A stretch of DNA of 64,000 nt from Gyromitra esculenta (lineage: Eukaryota > Ascomycota > Pezizomycetes > Pezizales > Discinaceae), in contig JBCAML010000018.1 in the NCBI GenBank assembly GCA_038503075.1, positions 744,001 to 808,000 on the forward strand, in the 5' to 3' direction. How positions within the stretch are numbered: the first letter of the stretch is position 1; every line of letters starts with the position of its first letter. The notes beneath the pieces are model-generated. The model searched no databases. It saw only the letters and a program-made list of their open reading frames with translations, and was not told the DNA's origin. The position numbers and the translations under genes are program-made. Shown in pieces: positions 51,671 to 62,434 of the stretch.

Positions 51671-52623
51671 TTGTGCTTGGGAGAGTGACGTTGGGAGCAG
51701 GTGAGGTGAGGTGTGTCGATACGAGATGGGATGAAGTATTAGTAGTTGGATGTTGAATTTCGAAAATCTTCGGGGTTATCTATTTTTTTGTGAAAACCGG
51801 TGTTTTGTGTGTGGTGTCATTTTTCGAATCTTGTTCTGTTTTTCTTCCTTGGAGACCGTGGGGTCTTTGGGGATGGTGCACGATTGTGGGGATGGTCGGT
51901 GAATAGCAATGGAAATGATCACACACGGCTGCGCTATTCTTTTCCTCTTGGCTGTCACTTATCCGAACAGACGACAGATCCATATTCCGGGGAACCTTGG
52001 AGTGGACACCCAAACCCCACAACATTGATGGTAGATACAACCGAGAATTAATCAAATATAATTTAGAGATACCTTCCTTTAAAACACGTTGACTCTTAAG
52101 CGGATTCAATGCGCGCTAATTGTCAGAGCCAGTTGTGAAGCTGACCGTTGGTGAGCATATTAATGCGGAGGTTGAAGTTAGGGTTAGGGCATCATCGCAT
52201 CGCATTGGTGGTTACATGCCGATATTTGCAATACCCTCATACCCAAGCCTCTAGGGCTTCCAATGGTTTGCTGGCACTACCCAAACATACAGCTGCATGT
52301 TTCGAAGAGAAGAAGCTTTTCTGTTGTATCATGTTACGTTATCGGGTATGTGAATGCATTCCCCGGTTTAGACCAAACCACAACCAGGCAATTTATCCGA
52401 AACCCTTGCGTCCTGTTATAACGTAGTCCAGCGGAGTTTTTTCCCTCTTTCTTTTTCACCCCCCCCAGTCCTGCATGCTCCAGGTATCACTCACTTGCAT
52501 CTGGGCACGCGGGATGATGACAACCGAGAGGAAGAAAAAATTCTGTCGTTAGAGTATCTATTCTACCGATAGTCTTTACCTTCTCCTCTTTCCTCACTAC
52601 GGACAATCGCAATCGCAATCGTA
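51671..52623. other. Intergenic region upstream of the conserved unknown gene
   Basis: About 950 bp. It contains the 3' region of NOT2, a tandem TTAGGGTTAGGG at 52178-52189 and a cttcctctt-type stretch just before the 52624 start. No gene seen. Confidence 0.5.
52178..52189 (+). repeat. Tandem TTAGGG pair (interstitial telomere-like motif)
   Basis: Two exact TTAGGG units in tandem, 435-446 bp upstream of the start at 52624. Two units are too few for a telomere relic; a Myb-protein binding site is more likely. Confidence 0.6.
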
Positions 52624-53901
52624 ATGGCTTCAACAATTCCTCCTTCCTCTACGACGGCGCCAAAGATCGTGGAGGTGGTAAAGACCTCCCCGAAGGTGGG
52701 GGTGCTGGAAAGAGTTGCAATCGATGCTATCGCTGCTGGTGTCGCGACACTAGGGATTGCACCTGGTATGACTCAATCCCCAAGAACGCTTCAGGTTAAC
52801 CCAAGCAACGACTGATTTGAGCAATTGGTGGTGATGATGTAGTTATCTGCTTAATTGATCGGTAGGGACACATACACAAAAAAAATTCTTCTTCTCTCGC
52901 ACTATGAAATATATCGTGTGCATTGACCCTCTCTGTCTTGCTCTGTTTCTTCCATCTACCCAGCGGTTTCCTGCCTAGTGTTTAGGGTACGGTACGGTTT
53001 GCTCATGAAGTGCGTAGGAGCGTGATTGAGAATGCCTCTGGAAGGTCGAAATCTGTACTTGCGTCTGTCGGCACGTCTCTAAAGTCGCTGTTGAAGGCTC
53101 CGCACCGCTTCTTCTTCTCGAAGCCGTTCGCGCTGATATACGTAAGATTGATTGATCGCTATTTTGAGCGGTGGTGGTGGGGTTGTTGTAACTGATAGTG
53201 GTGGCGGTACTGACAGATGACCTATTGCGGGACCTACCTTTCTGCGAATGCAATCGATACGATGGCGTCCGTACGGGACGGAACGGATATCAAGACCGTT
53301 ACTGCAGGAACTGAGAAGTTTGCTACGACCTCTACGTACGTAGCATCTACAGCTACCCCTGCTTCCAGAGCCGTAACCTGACGAAATGCGACTACAGTGT
53401 CAACATGGGATTAGGGCTCATAAAGGACCGTAATTTCGCGCGAATGTTCGGAACAGGTGCTCCTAGGCCTGTCCCGGGACCCACGTTCGCACTGTTTGCA
53501 GCGAGAGACGCATTGACGGTGTTCTCCTCGTTCAACGTGCCCCCGCTCCTAGCGCCGTATATGCCGCAGAATGCACTCATGCGGCCGGAGAGCTGGGCGC
53601 AGTTCCTCGCGCCGTCTAGCTGTCAGATATTATCGACGCCGTTTCATCTGCTGGGGTTGGATCTTTATAATCGCGGCGAGAAGGTCGGGGTTAAAGCTAG
53701 GTGGCAGAAGATCAAGGCGAATTATTTCCCTTCTGCGGTGGCGAGGATGTGCAGGATTCTGCCAGCGTTAGTTTTCCCCATTCCTTGCTGATGTGAGGTC
53801 TGCTGGGCTGCGTTGGACTGACGTGGTGTAGGTTTGGACTCGGGGGGGTGTCGAATGCAACTGTTAGAAGGTCACTGCTGGAAAAGCTGGAGAGGCGCTG
53901 A
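52624..53901 (+). CDS. Conserved fungal protein of unknown function, probably membrane or mitochondrial
   Basis: Not recognised by name, though its layout resembles a conserved ascomycete family annotated as hypothetical. Firm exons are 53217-53335, 53398-53766 and 53832-53901 (stop). An upstream exon ends at 53141 with KPFALIY. The first exon begins at 52624 (MASTIPPSSTTAPKIVEVVK). The junction between the first two exons is unresolved: 52794/52986 and 52765/53011 both keep frame. Visible elements are a hydrophobic helix VAIDAIAAGVATLGIAP, RRSVIENASGRS, CGTYLSANAIDT, KFATTST, GLIKDRNFARMFG, PRPVPGPTFALFAARDALTVF, FNVPPLLAPYMP, SSCQILSTPFHLLGLDLYNR and ARMCRILPAFGLGGVSNATVRR. Several helices of moderate hydrophobicity suggest a membrane protein such as a mitochondrial inner-membrane one; that is inference. 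Confidence 0.75.
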
Positions 53902-54938
53902 TGCACTTTGGCGTGGGATTGTGGGCTTTAGACCATGAGCGGGATACTGGTATGGATTCCGTGTTTTTGTTCTTTTTGTTCTTTTTGTTCTCTCTTTCCT
54001 TGTGTATAGATGGACGGGGTGTGACGGATTACTATTACCCGGCGTTGGAAATTGGTTTTATTTTTATTCCGGCCTCCGCAGTCTGTGGAGACCGCTGGAG
54101 GTTTCGCTGTCAGGCTGCTGCAGTTGGGGAGAGACGCTTCGGGATCGTGGGCGTGCACGGGCCGGGGTAATAATCATGCACGCAGACCTTGTCTCTTGCG
54201 CTCTCCTAAGCCGCAGGGCTGTCTTAGCAGCATTACATGTGCCTTTCGTTAGACGGCGGGTTTGTGGGTTCGGCGGGGATATATATGTTGGCTATAGATG
54301 GCTGTTCACGGTTTCTGTGACGTTGGTGTGTGTATTTGCTGCTGCTGAAGTCAAGTATATTTATTGCCTTAGACATACATGTAGCCCTAAATGGCGGATA
54401 GAGGCGGACTAGAGATACTGCTCCCCCAAACCAGAGCAACACCAGCCCATGCAGTGGGGATATGGCCCCAACGGCGTCGTGCCAGTCGCCGAGTGATATA
54501 CTGTGAAGCTTGAAGAAACAACATCGCCCTGTACCCCCAAGCCCCCAGGAAACGGCGGTGTCCTGCAGATCGCACACAACCCCCAGACACGGCGCTGTGG
54601 AACACAGAGCACCGGCGGGGACGAAGGGTCCGCAGCACGGGCCAGGATCGCCACGCGTGTGAGGCTCCTGGGCGCTTAGCTAAGACGCGCGCGGTGGAGC
54701 AGCCGGATTTCGCGTTTTCCCCGCCCTCGCAATTTAATGGTGGAAAGAGCGCTACCTACCTATATCCAGACAAGACAGCCAGCGGACGGACTTTCCGCCT
54801 TTCTCCGTCTGCCCCCGCCTGATGCTCGCCCTCAGCCGACAGTCCCTCTCCCTCCCATCCTCCAGCTCTCCTGATCCTCCGCCAGAACGAGGCCCCCAGC
54901 TCGAGAATCCTCTCAAGGGAACCTGATCCGCCTCCACC
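53902..54938. other. Intergenic region upstream of SAP30
   Basis: About 1 kb between tandem genes. It holds the upstream region of SAP30, a TACATGTA octamer at 54376 and GC-rich DNA from 54400 on. ORFs here are short and unlike known proteins. Confidence 0.5.
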
Positions 54939-55628
54939 ATGCCTCCCGCGCGCTCACGGGCAAACGCTGCCCACGATGACTCTCGCTCCGAAACCAGTGC
55001 CAACGGAGGCTCACGCGAAAAGGCCTCTACCACGGCCGACAAGCGCCGGCAGAACGGAGTGGCTGCCTCGATAGCTCAAGACAAGATCTCTGTCCCTGCT
55101 ACCACGAACGCGAATGGAACACACGCGCACGAAGGGATTGAGGGCGTAAGTCTCTAGCCCGCCACCCACCATTCACCTACATCCCCCCCCCTAACGATTT
55201 GCACAACAGATGGGCTGGCAAGGCATCGATCTCGACACTCTGCACAAATACCGGCACGCGTACAAACTCCAGGTACCATCTGCATCCGGCGGCTTCAACA
55301 ACACGGTCCTGTCTACGGGAATCGGCCGGAAGGCACCTAGTCGAGCGAGGGCACGGAGCAGTCGGGATGCATTGGCGACAGCTGTCAGGAAGAACTTCAA
55401 CGCCCAGCCGATACAGGAGAACGATGTCATTGTCAACTTTCTGTATTCTGTCAAGAACCAAGGTAATTTCCTCTCCTCGTTCGTCCATCTTCCTTTGTGT
55501 GGATTTTGCTGGTGCTGGTAAAAAGAAAAAAGAAAAAAATTTGGGGTAATTGGTTAATTTAAGATTCTGCAGATAAGCACTTTCGACTGAGGTTTCCACC
55601 ACCGTTCGCAAAGAAACATGAAGCATGA
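54939..55628 (+). CDS. SAP30-like Sin3/HDAC complex subunit
   Basis: Small protein matching the SAP30 Sin3-binding domain of fungi, which links to the Rpd3/Sin3 histone deacetylase complex. Exons 54939-55145, 55210-55462 and 55573-55628 give 171 residues with consistent phases. The N-terminus (1-68) is Ser/Ala/Asn-rich and disordered-looking. The domain runs from about 70 to 170: MGWQGIDLDTLHKYRHAYKL, then NTVLSTGIGRKAPSRARARS, then DALATAVRKNFNAQPIQEND, VIVNFLYSVKNQDKHFRLRF and a basic end (FAKKHEA). The last exon is only 56 nt and was recovered from an otherwise non-coding frame. Only the Sin3-binding part of SAP30 is present, as is usual in filamentous fungi. Confidence 0.9.
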
Positions 55629-57000
55629 ATTCAACCCTCCTCGTCTTCAGTCCAGAGTTGCATCACCTATAGTCTTCTTCCCTTTCTCCTCCTTCTCTTC
55701 TCCTTCTAGTGTTCATGCGCGTTTCTATTTGCTGGGATTGGTATGGCGTGAATGGGTTGCTTAAGCATATTTTTTTCTTCCCTTTTCCTTCGAACCCCTG
55801 TTCCCTTTGTGCGTACGATTTAGGGCATGGTGGTGGTGTTTAGGAGTTTTTGTTTTGTTTTTCTCCATTTCCTCGTGTATCGTTGTTCTGTAAGAAAAGA
55901 AAAAGGATGAAGCTAGTCGTCCTTTCATTGATTGATTGGTTAATGGTGTTCTGATTTTATGCTATTTTATGGTTCTGTTAGTTTTGTAAAAACTGTGAAT
56001 TCGGAGAGTAGAACAAGTGAGGGCTTTGATTATGGCATCGAGAGATATTGTATTGTATGTATGGGGCTGCACTGTCATAATGGGTAAATGACCCACTGAT
56101 TTCGAGGGATTTTTTTTTTCTAAGATCGATGTTTAGATGCACAATATATCACTCGAGTAACACGGTTACGTGCAAAAGTTGTTTGGAAATGATTACCTCC
56201 CATTCTTTTCTAGACACATAGATGTCCGTTTTCTAGGTGAAAATTCTAAGACACCTATAGACGTCTATTCAAATTTTTGTGTTTATATCCCTCGTGACTC
56301 CGGAGTTCATTACGTGGATGTAGTCCAAACTCATACCGCCTTTGATAGCATTATATGCCTCCTACAGATTTCCCCAAGAAGTCCAGGTGTTGAAACACGT
56401 TTTTATTCTAGGCGACTATCCGCAGAGAACGTAAAAATTCATATCCAGATACCGGTTTGCTGACGTCACTGTGAAAAGGGATGACCAGGAGCTATTTCCC
56501 CATGGCCGGGTATCGTGAAGAAGCGGTACAGTATTCGGTGTCAACAATTCTTTCGACAATCAGCCGTTGGAGCCACGCTTTAAAGGTTGATCTTGAGAAG
56601 AGGAGGAAGAATGTAATGGATCTAAACCCCCAGAATAATAGGATTCTATTATAGCGGCTGAACTGTTACGTTCTTATAGAGCTGTAATAGGGTGATGCAG
56701 TACCCCAATGGTACTTCTGCTTCGGGCTGACCAGGGTTACTCGTCTGTGGGAGCAAACTTCCGTCAAGGCTTTTGCACGACCAGGTGCGGGATTATCGCA
56801 AAAAATTGTAAAGAAGAACAAAGGGTCCGAATCTGGAGATCTATTGGTATTTTTATTTGACGGTGCAGCGTCGACGATGCCATCTTCGGAAGGGCAGTGG
56901 AAAGGCATGTTTCCTTGTCGTAACATCTGAGCATAAGGATCGGTCACCATTCTAATGGGTGATTGCGGGGATAGTTCGAAGCTTGCAGGGATGAATCAAC
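55629..57000. other. Intergenic region downstream of SAP30
   Basis: About 1.4 kb. The 97-codon frame at 56170-56463 (+) has no recognised family. T-rich runs follow the SAP30 stop. No supported gene. Confidence 0.5.
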
Positions 57001-57029
57001 TTGCCTCAGCGAGGAACATGGCAGATCTG

Positions 57030-58039
57030 AAATCCTGCCAACCTTCGCTGGCTATGTCTCGTCTCCAAGGAACTCTACCATCTTGCCGTGCCTCTACTAT
57101 ACATGAGACTAGAATTCTGTATCGACGAATCTGAGGGTTTTAGTCCACGATTGATCTATTGTTTACTTCCACCAGGGCACGATTAGAAATGGGTAAAATA
57201 GGTCTGAAGTGTTGAAGTTCATGGAACCTCCGTTTATTGTAGTGTGGCGACTGAGCCGGTAAGATATGTGGTTTGTATGGGGATAAATTTGATTCTAGAG
57301 AGGATCGATGTGGGGAGATTGCAAAAAATTCAAGTTTGGAGTTATGAAATTGCTGACACAAACACCTAATTCTAGCAAGTGGTCTCGAGGTTGTAGCTGT
57401 ATGCGCCCTCAAGTAATCCTCACGAGCGTTCTACCAAAACACAAACGCTTCGATCGCTAGGGGTACCAATAAGTATACCTACCTCTCCTACTACTCAAGG
57501 GGGACACGTTACAGTTGGTTTCGATGGGCCTTGGCCGATACGACTCCAGAAATAATTCCGAGTGACTTTTAGGATCCCTTTTCAATCCCTCAACTCTCTG
57601 CGAATTGAAGCCGGATAACTATTACAATACAACACAGCTGTTGGAATTATTATTACGTCGCCTAGACATGGCCAAACTCGAGATATCTGAATTTAGTCGC
57701 CAAGGCCCTAAGCCAGACACTAAGCGTACAGATGTCGATACACCAAAATTACTAATCGAGGTCTTTGATAGATGCAGAGATCTGAGGGTGGTCGTACTGG
57801 ATCTCGAGTGCTTCGATGCCGAACTGATGGTTCCGTTGATAGAAGCGATTGGACGAAGCGGGAGAATAGTGAAAGTTCTTTCACTAAGATTCTCTGAACA
57901 TAACGATGGAAGGATCATCTATTGTGACAAGAAGTCAATGGTTCCTCTCAAATATTTTAAGAGGCTTCACGAACTTGGCATGCTGTTCGATTTAGACCAG
58001 AACCACGGCGCAGCACATCAAGAGTTTATAATTTACTAG
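57030..58039 (+). pseudogene. Relic of an F-box/LRR-type gene
   Basis: A + strand frame from 57032 encodes NPANLRWLCLVSKELYHLAV and PLLYMRLEF, the classic fungal F-box pattern (LRLVSKxxxxLAxPLLY), and stops at 57186-57188. Further downstream, short in-frame stretches (for example LQKIQVWSYEIADTNT near 57320-57370) and a 57605-58039 frame (LLIEVFDRCRDLRVVVLDLE, LIEAIGRSG, KVLSLRFSEHNDGR) look like leucine-rich-repeat segments of the same kind of protein. Several stops and frame changes separate them, so no intact protein can be read. It precedes the tRNA gene by 120 bp. Confidence 0.6.
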
Positions 58040-58161
58040 CGCATCTCGGGAGAGAAAAAAGCTATACCCGTACACTATGCTTATTGTTTCTTTAAGGCAA
58101 ACGCAGAAGTTGCAAGGCTTTGCGAGTAAATAGAGATTTTAGTCACGAAAAGTCACTCGAA

Positions 58162-58249
58162 GGTTCCATGGCTCAGTTGGTTAGCGCGTGGTGCTAATAT
58201 CTTCCGGATGTTTACGCCAAGGTCGAGGGTTCGACCCCCTCTGGAACCA
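58162..58249 (+). tRNA. tRNA-Ile (anticodon AAU) with 14-nt intron
   Basis: Acceptor stem GGTTCCA pairs with TGGAACC (58242-58248), followed by discriminator A. The D arm is TGGCTCAGTTGGTTAGCG. The anticodon stem TGGTG (58189-58193) pairs with CGCCA (58215-58219) with one G-T pair. The loop CTAATA holds anticodon AAT at 58196-58198. A 14-nt intron (58200-58213) sits one base 3' of the anticodon, the canonical place. The T arm is GAGGGTTCGACCCCCTC, with B-box GGTTCGACCCC. A T run follows (ttttatttttg) as a pol III terminator. Confidence 0.93.
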
Positions 58250-60064
58250 TTTTATTTTTGTTTCACTATCATCAGTAATTATCTACACGCCTCTGATTTT
58301 CCAGTGCGTGAATGATACATTTATCTATCTATCTATCTGATTTTCCAGTTATCGTAAATATTGGCACCTCCGGTAGCAACCGAATATGGTTCACGCAGAG
58401 AATAAGTCTGTATCAGCCAACTACCCAAGCCCTACATACTACGCCTTTAGACACAAAGGTGGTGGTGGTTTATGAGCGCTGCTCTCCTATATAGATACTC
58501 CCACGTACCCAGCTCCAAAAACGGGCTCGAGAACAGAATGACGTTCGCAAGCAAACATTGTTGCAAGACGATAATATTTATCACCGAATAAATCACTACG
58601 GTCCAAGTTTTGAAGGAAATAGGGAAACGCTTGGGGACGGAGTGGGTCGAGACAAAGATAGGGGGTTTATGCTTACTCAGGTATATTGATGGTAAGAGAA
58701 GCAGATGAGGCCAGCTTCATCACGCACCAGCTAGTAGTAGTAGTAGTAGTAGTAGAATTCATTTACGCATCCAACCCTTGGGTTATGGTCACGCACCAGC
58801 TCGTAATCGCAGTTTTTACAAGTCTTTCAATACCCCAAAATTAGCATGACTCACTGCGATGGCCGCATTGAGCTCGCAACCCCCGTGTAAAGAGATGTTA
58901 TTTTTCTGTTTAGGGATGTGTAAAATTGTGGCAAGAACCTATTGACGAATATGAGCACCAGCCAAGGAGCGGTCTATGTGGTTAGCTAATAACCAGTAAG
59001 TACATTTAAGCCTTGCATTATTAGACAACTATGATTTACCACGATAAGCAGATCCTCCCTCCTATTTTATAGCTCAGAACCCATTTGTGAGAATGCCGTA
59101 GCTCACCATGGCGGATTTTAATGATGATTGCACACCTAAGCATTAAAAGGGACTCTTAAGATCCAAAGGTTGGAATTTTTCTTGTCTTTTTACTTGTCTT
59201 TTTACTTGTATTACCCCCCCACCCTCTCCCATCATTATGGGCCGACACAGTTTTTATTTGCAATCAACAGTTTTTTACACTCAGTAGTGTTTAACAGCCT
59301 TCGAAACAGCTCTGAGTAGGTTTACACGGGACACACGAAGACTCGCCAGCGAGCAGCTCCATTTCCAGTAATTTGAACCAACACAAATGCGATATAAGAG
59401 AGGCAAACCGCAAAACCAAGCTCACCAAAAAAATCCCCTGCGTAGCGTAGGAGCGATACTCTCATTACTATGGCACAAAGACCTCCCCCCCGTTTTTTTT
59501 CCCCCGCCAGAACGCGATATGTCATTCGTGCGATCAACGCAAGGGGGGCGTTTAGTTCTCAGCGAGTTCGCATCTATTGTGCTTTGAATTATCATTGTAA
59601 CTTTTGCAACTATCACGAGACAATGAAACGTGAAGCTATGATCGTTGGCTGGGGTTAGGGTTGTAACAGAGTTTAGTTTCTTAAAGATAGAATTTCTAGT
59701 CTGACGGCTATAGATATCTCCTGCTTCATGTTTCTCAAGGCCTTTGCATAGCTGATCTGAATAAAATAAGCTCCCCCCAACTGTGGGCACACGAGCGACT
59801 GAGCCCGTGGATATTAAAATAAGTTTGGTCTATTAAAGATACACGGGATATATTTGCGATGGAAAGGCGGTTTGATAAGATTATTTATAATATTAACAAG
59901 CTAAAAAAAAAAAAGACCCACAAACAGAATATCATTATATCGTAACCTCAAGACCCAAGCTTCCTTTAGAATATGAAACACAGACTGTCACTCGATATAC
60001 TCCACCAACAAACTCCCTTCCAGTCCACAGGTATCTCGAGTATTGTGAAATAGTTTATACTCCT
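58250..60064. other. Intergenic region between tRNA and RAD51-paralog gene
   Basis: About 1.8 kb, AT-rich, without a supported gene. It holds a (TAG)n microsatellite flanked by a 13-bp direct repeat, a (TATC)n run near 58322, homopolymer runs and a TTAGGG at 59655. Confidence 0.5.
58732..58755 (+). repeat. (TAG)8 microsatellite
   Basis: About eight tandem TAG triplets. A 13-bp direct repeat, tcacgcaccagct, occurs at 58720-58732 and again at 58789-58801. Confidence 0.85.
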
Positions 60065-61561
60065 TCATCCAATAGCCGCCGGTTTCGTAAACCCCCCTAG
60101 GCCACCATCTACCGGCGTCAACAACTCCACCCCAAGCCCATCATCATCCAAACCACTCTCCCATTCCTCCTCACTATCCTCCTCATCGCTCCCTGCAATA
60201 ACACCCGCCTCTAGCCCTCTTTTCCGTTTCCTTTTAACCGGCGATGTCTCCTTTGCTTTCAAAGGCAATAACCCCGGCGTCCCTAACGGCGACCTCGACA
60301 CTGCCGGCGACGGGGGTATATCATGTGCCCTCATAGTAACCGTAACGGTAGCAGCAGGCGCAGACATAGGCGGCGTCAAAAACGGGGTTTTCCCCACAAA
60401 CCCAACGTCATCGATACCACCTTCCTGTATCTGCAGCACCACAACCCGAGCTTTCGTCTTTGCGGTCTCGGAATCATGCGCCACGCCGTTTGCTTTCAAA
60501 ACGGTGACGAAGCGGATTTGTGGTACTGGCACGGAGGCCGGATCGGATAGTGTGGATGTGGAGATGTCGTTGCGGTGGATTAGGAGCCGGGATGTTAGGC
60601 CGAGCGCCCACATTGGTGATTGGACGGCGGGCTGGAGAAGTGCGCCGGATCCTGGTATCACTTTGGTGGTCATTTGATTTAGGATTAGGACCTGGGAATG
60701 GAGGGTTAGGACTCGTTATGATTGGTTTTCGAGGGGGGGTTTACTGCGAGGCTGCGTTTCTGGGCGAGGCCGCAGAGTGACTTCATGAGGTCGCCCATGA
60801 TGGCGAATTTGCGGGCACTGGCGGTATCTTTCTGGGGTGCGGCCTTGCCCGGGGACCCCTTGCTGCGTGGTGAGGATGCGCCCCCACTAGGAGTTTGGGC
60901 GCGATCGCTACTTTTCTTGTTGAAGTCCTCATGGCCAGAGAGGTATGCAGCTGCGAACAAGGTCGCGATGTTATCGATCACTACCAATGCCGTTCTCTCA
61001 GGTGGGAAAGTTGGCAGTGGATGTAGAAATAACGCTAGCAGATGTGCCAGAGATGGAGTTTGCAAGATCTGGAGATGTGAGAGGTACGATAAGGGGTCTT
61101 CTTCTGGCTGGGCGCCGGCAGATATCATTGACACCAGTCGTGAAGTTGGGAATGGGTGCGAAGTGTCAACCCACACTACCCGGTTCCCCGCCAACAGGGT
61201 ATTCGCAGCCATCTGCATTCTAAGCAGGTCAAAAAGCCATTCGTTTGTGCCAGGTCTGGACTGTGGACCTACGCCATTGCTGTCTTACCACTGCCAGGGG
61301 GGCCTGAGAGTTCAGCCACCTTGCTGCGTGGGAGGCCATCGCCGAGGCCGCCGCCGAGGATGCGGTCGAGCTCATTGGAACTGGTGGCGATGAAGGTGTG
61401 GTAGGATTGGGTCCCAAGAGCCTGGGATCCAAGGGCCTGGGATGCGGAGACAGCGTGGAGACGGTCTGGAGTAATGTTAGCTGTGACCTGAGCAAGGGGT
61501 GCATGAGCAGGGATGGGGGAGGGAGTTTACGGGGTGTTAAAGATGGGGGAGGGGCGGCCAT
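60065..61561 (-). CDS. RAD51 paralog (RecA-family ATPase, Rad55-like)
   Basis: Probable recombination mediator that helps load Rad51 on single-stranded DNA. Minus-strand exons 61561-61531, 61480-61273, 61219-60745 and 60691-60065 give 446 residues with agreeing phases. After a short N-terminus, SSNELDRILGGGL leads to the Walker A motif GPPGSGKT (about 70-77), then VVWVDT and Walker B TALVVIDNI (about 155-163). A charged, Ser-rich insertion follows (about 175-215) and the core ends with LAQKRSLAVLILNQMTTKV. The C-terminal 140 residues are Pro-rich and acidic with KRKRKRG (about 395) and an SDEEDSEEEWE stretch. The family is clear; the choice of Rad55 over Rad57 or another paralog is inferred from the Walker A form and short N-terminus. 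Confidence 0.82.
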
Positions 61562-62434
61562 GGTCGAGTTGATGGTGGAGGTGGAGGTGGTGGTGGGGTT
61601 GGCGTTGGCGTTGGGCGTGTAACCTGATGGCGATCGTGAAGCGATGGGACGCGTTGAGTGTTTGGTGAGACGCGTCTGCAGTCAGAATACATGTACCAGG
61701 GTGCGAAAAAGCAAATGGACAAACATCGAGAGAAATCTCTTCAAACCACCACCAATAAAGAAGCCCATGAAAACTCCACCAGCCAGCACAGCTGTCCAGG
61801 GCTGGAGCCTCAAGCCGAACTTGGCTCGGGCAGAACTGCACCATGATCGGGAGATCGCCAGGGGAACGGAAGGAAGAAAAACCTTTTTTCAGCCCCGTTT
61901 GAACCCTGGCAACACATCCACAGGATTCCAAAACGGTTGACGGCTGGGGATAATGCTATTCTATTTTGTTTCCTCGCGGCTTCGAGATCAATTGATTAAA
62001 CCTGGAATTCCCTTCCTCTCCTCCCAATTGCCATTCGATACCGCTGGACAGCGCATCTACAGACCTGGTTCTCGCCCACCCTTGTTTAGAATAAAAGTAC
62101 CGGGTTATACAGCTACCGTGTTGCATGCTGCTGCTAGCGGAAACCGTGTCCTACCACGTTTGATTCTCCAACCAACAAAATATATTCTGTGGGCATTTCT
62201 CTGTTTTCTCGATTCTTTACAGGAGAGTGTGTACATGCATGCTAATTCCGCGGTGATACCCATCCAGAAACAACGATCCCGCCGTCAATTCTTCGATACT
62301 TGGTTCTGCATCTGCACTGTACCTAAAGCATTTACTGACTGAGTGTCTTCCTGTCTGACGACAAATATACTACTCTAAACGTTGTGCTCCATCATCTCCA
62401 CCCGTCCCAAGACACTCCATCCACATCACATAAC
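61562..62434. promoter_or_regulatory. Divergent region between RAD51-paralog and MOSC genes
   Basis: About 870 bp between divergent starts. It carries a TACATGTA octamer at 61688, 127 bp upstream of the RAD51-paralog ATG. Overlapping frames (61644-61940 and others) are not convincing. Confidence 0.5.

Noticed and set aside
52178..52189. Tandem TTAGGG as a telomere relic
   Set aside because: Only two units; there is no degenerate telomeric tract around it and ordinary genes lie on both sides.
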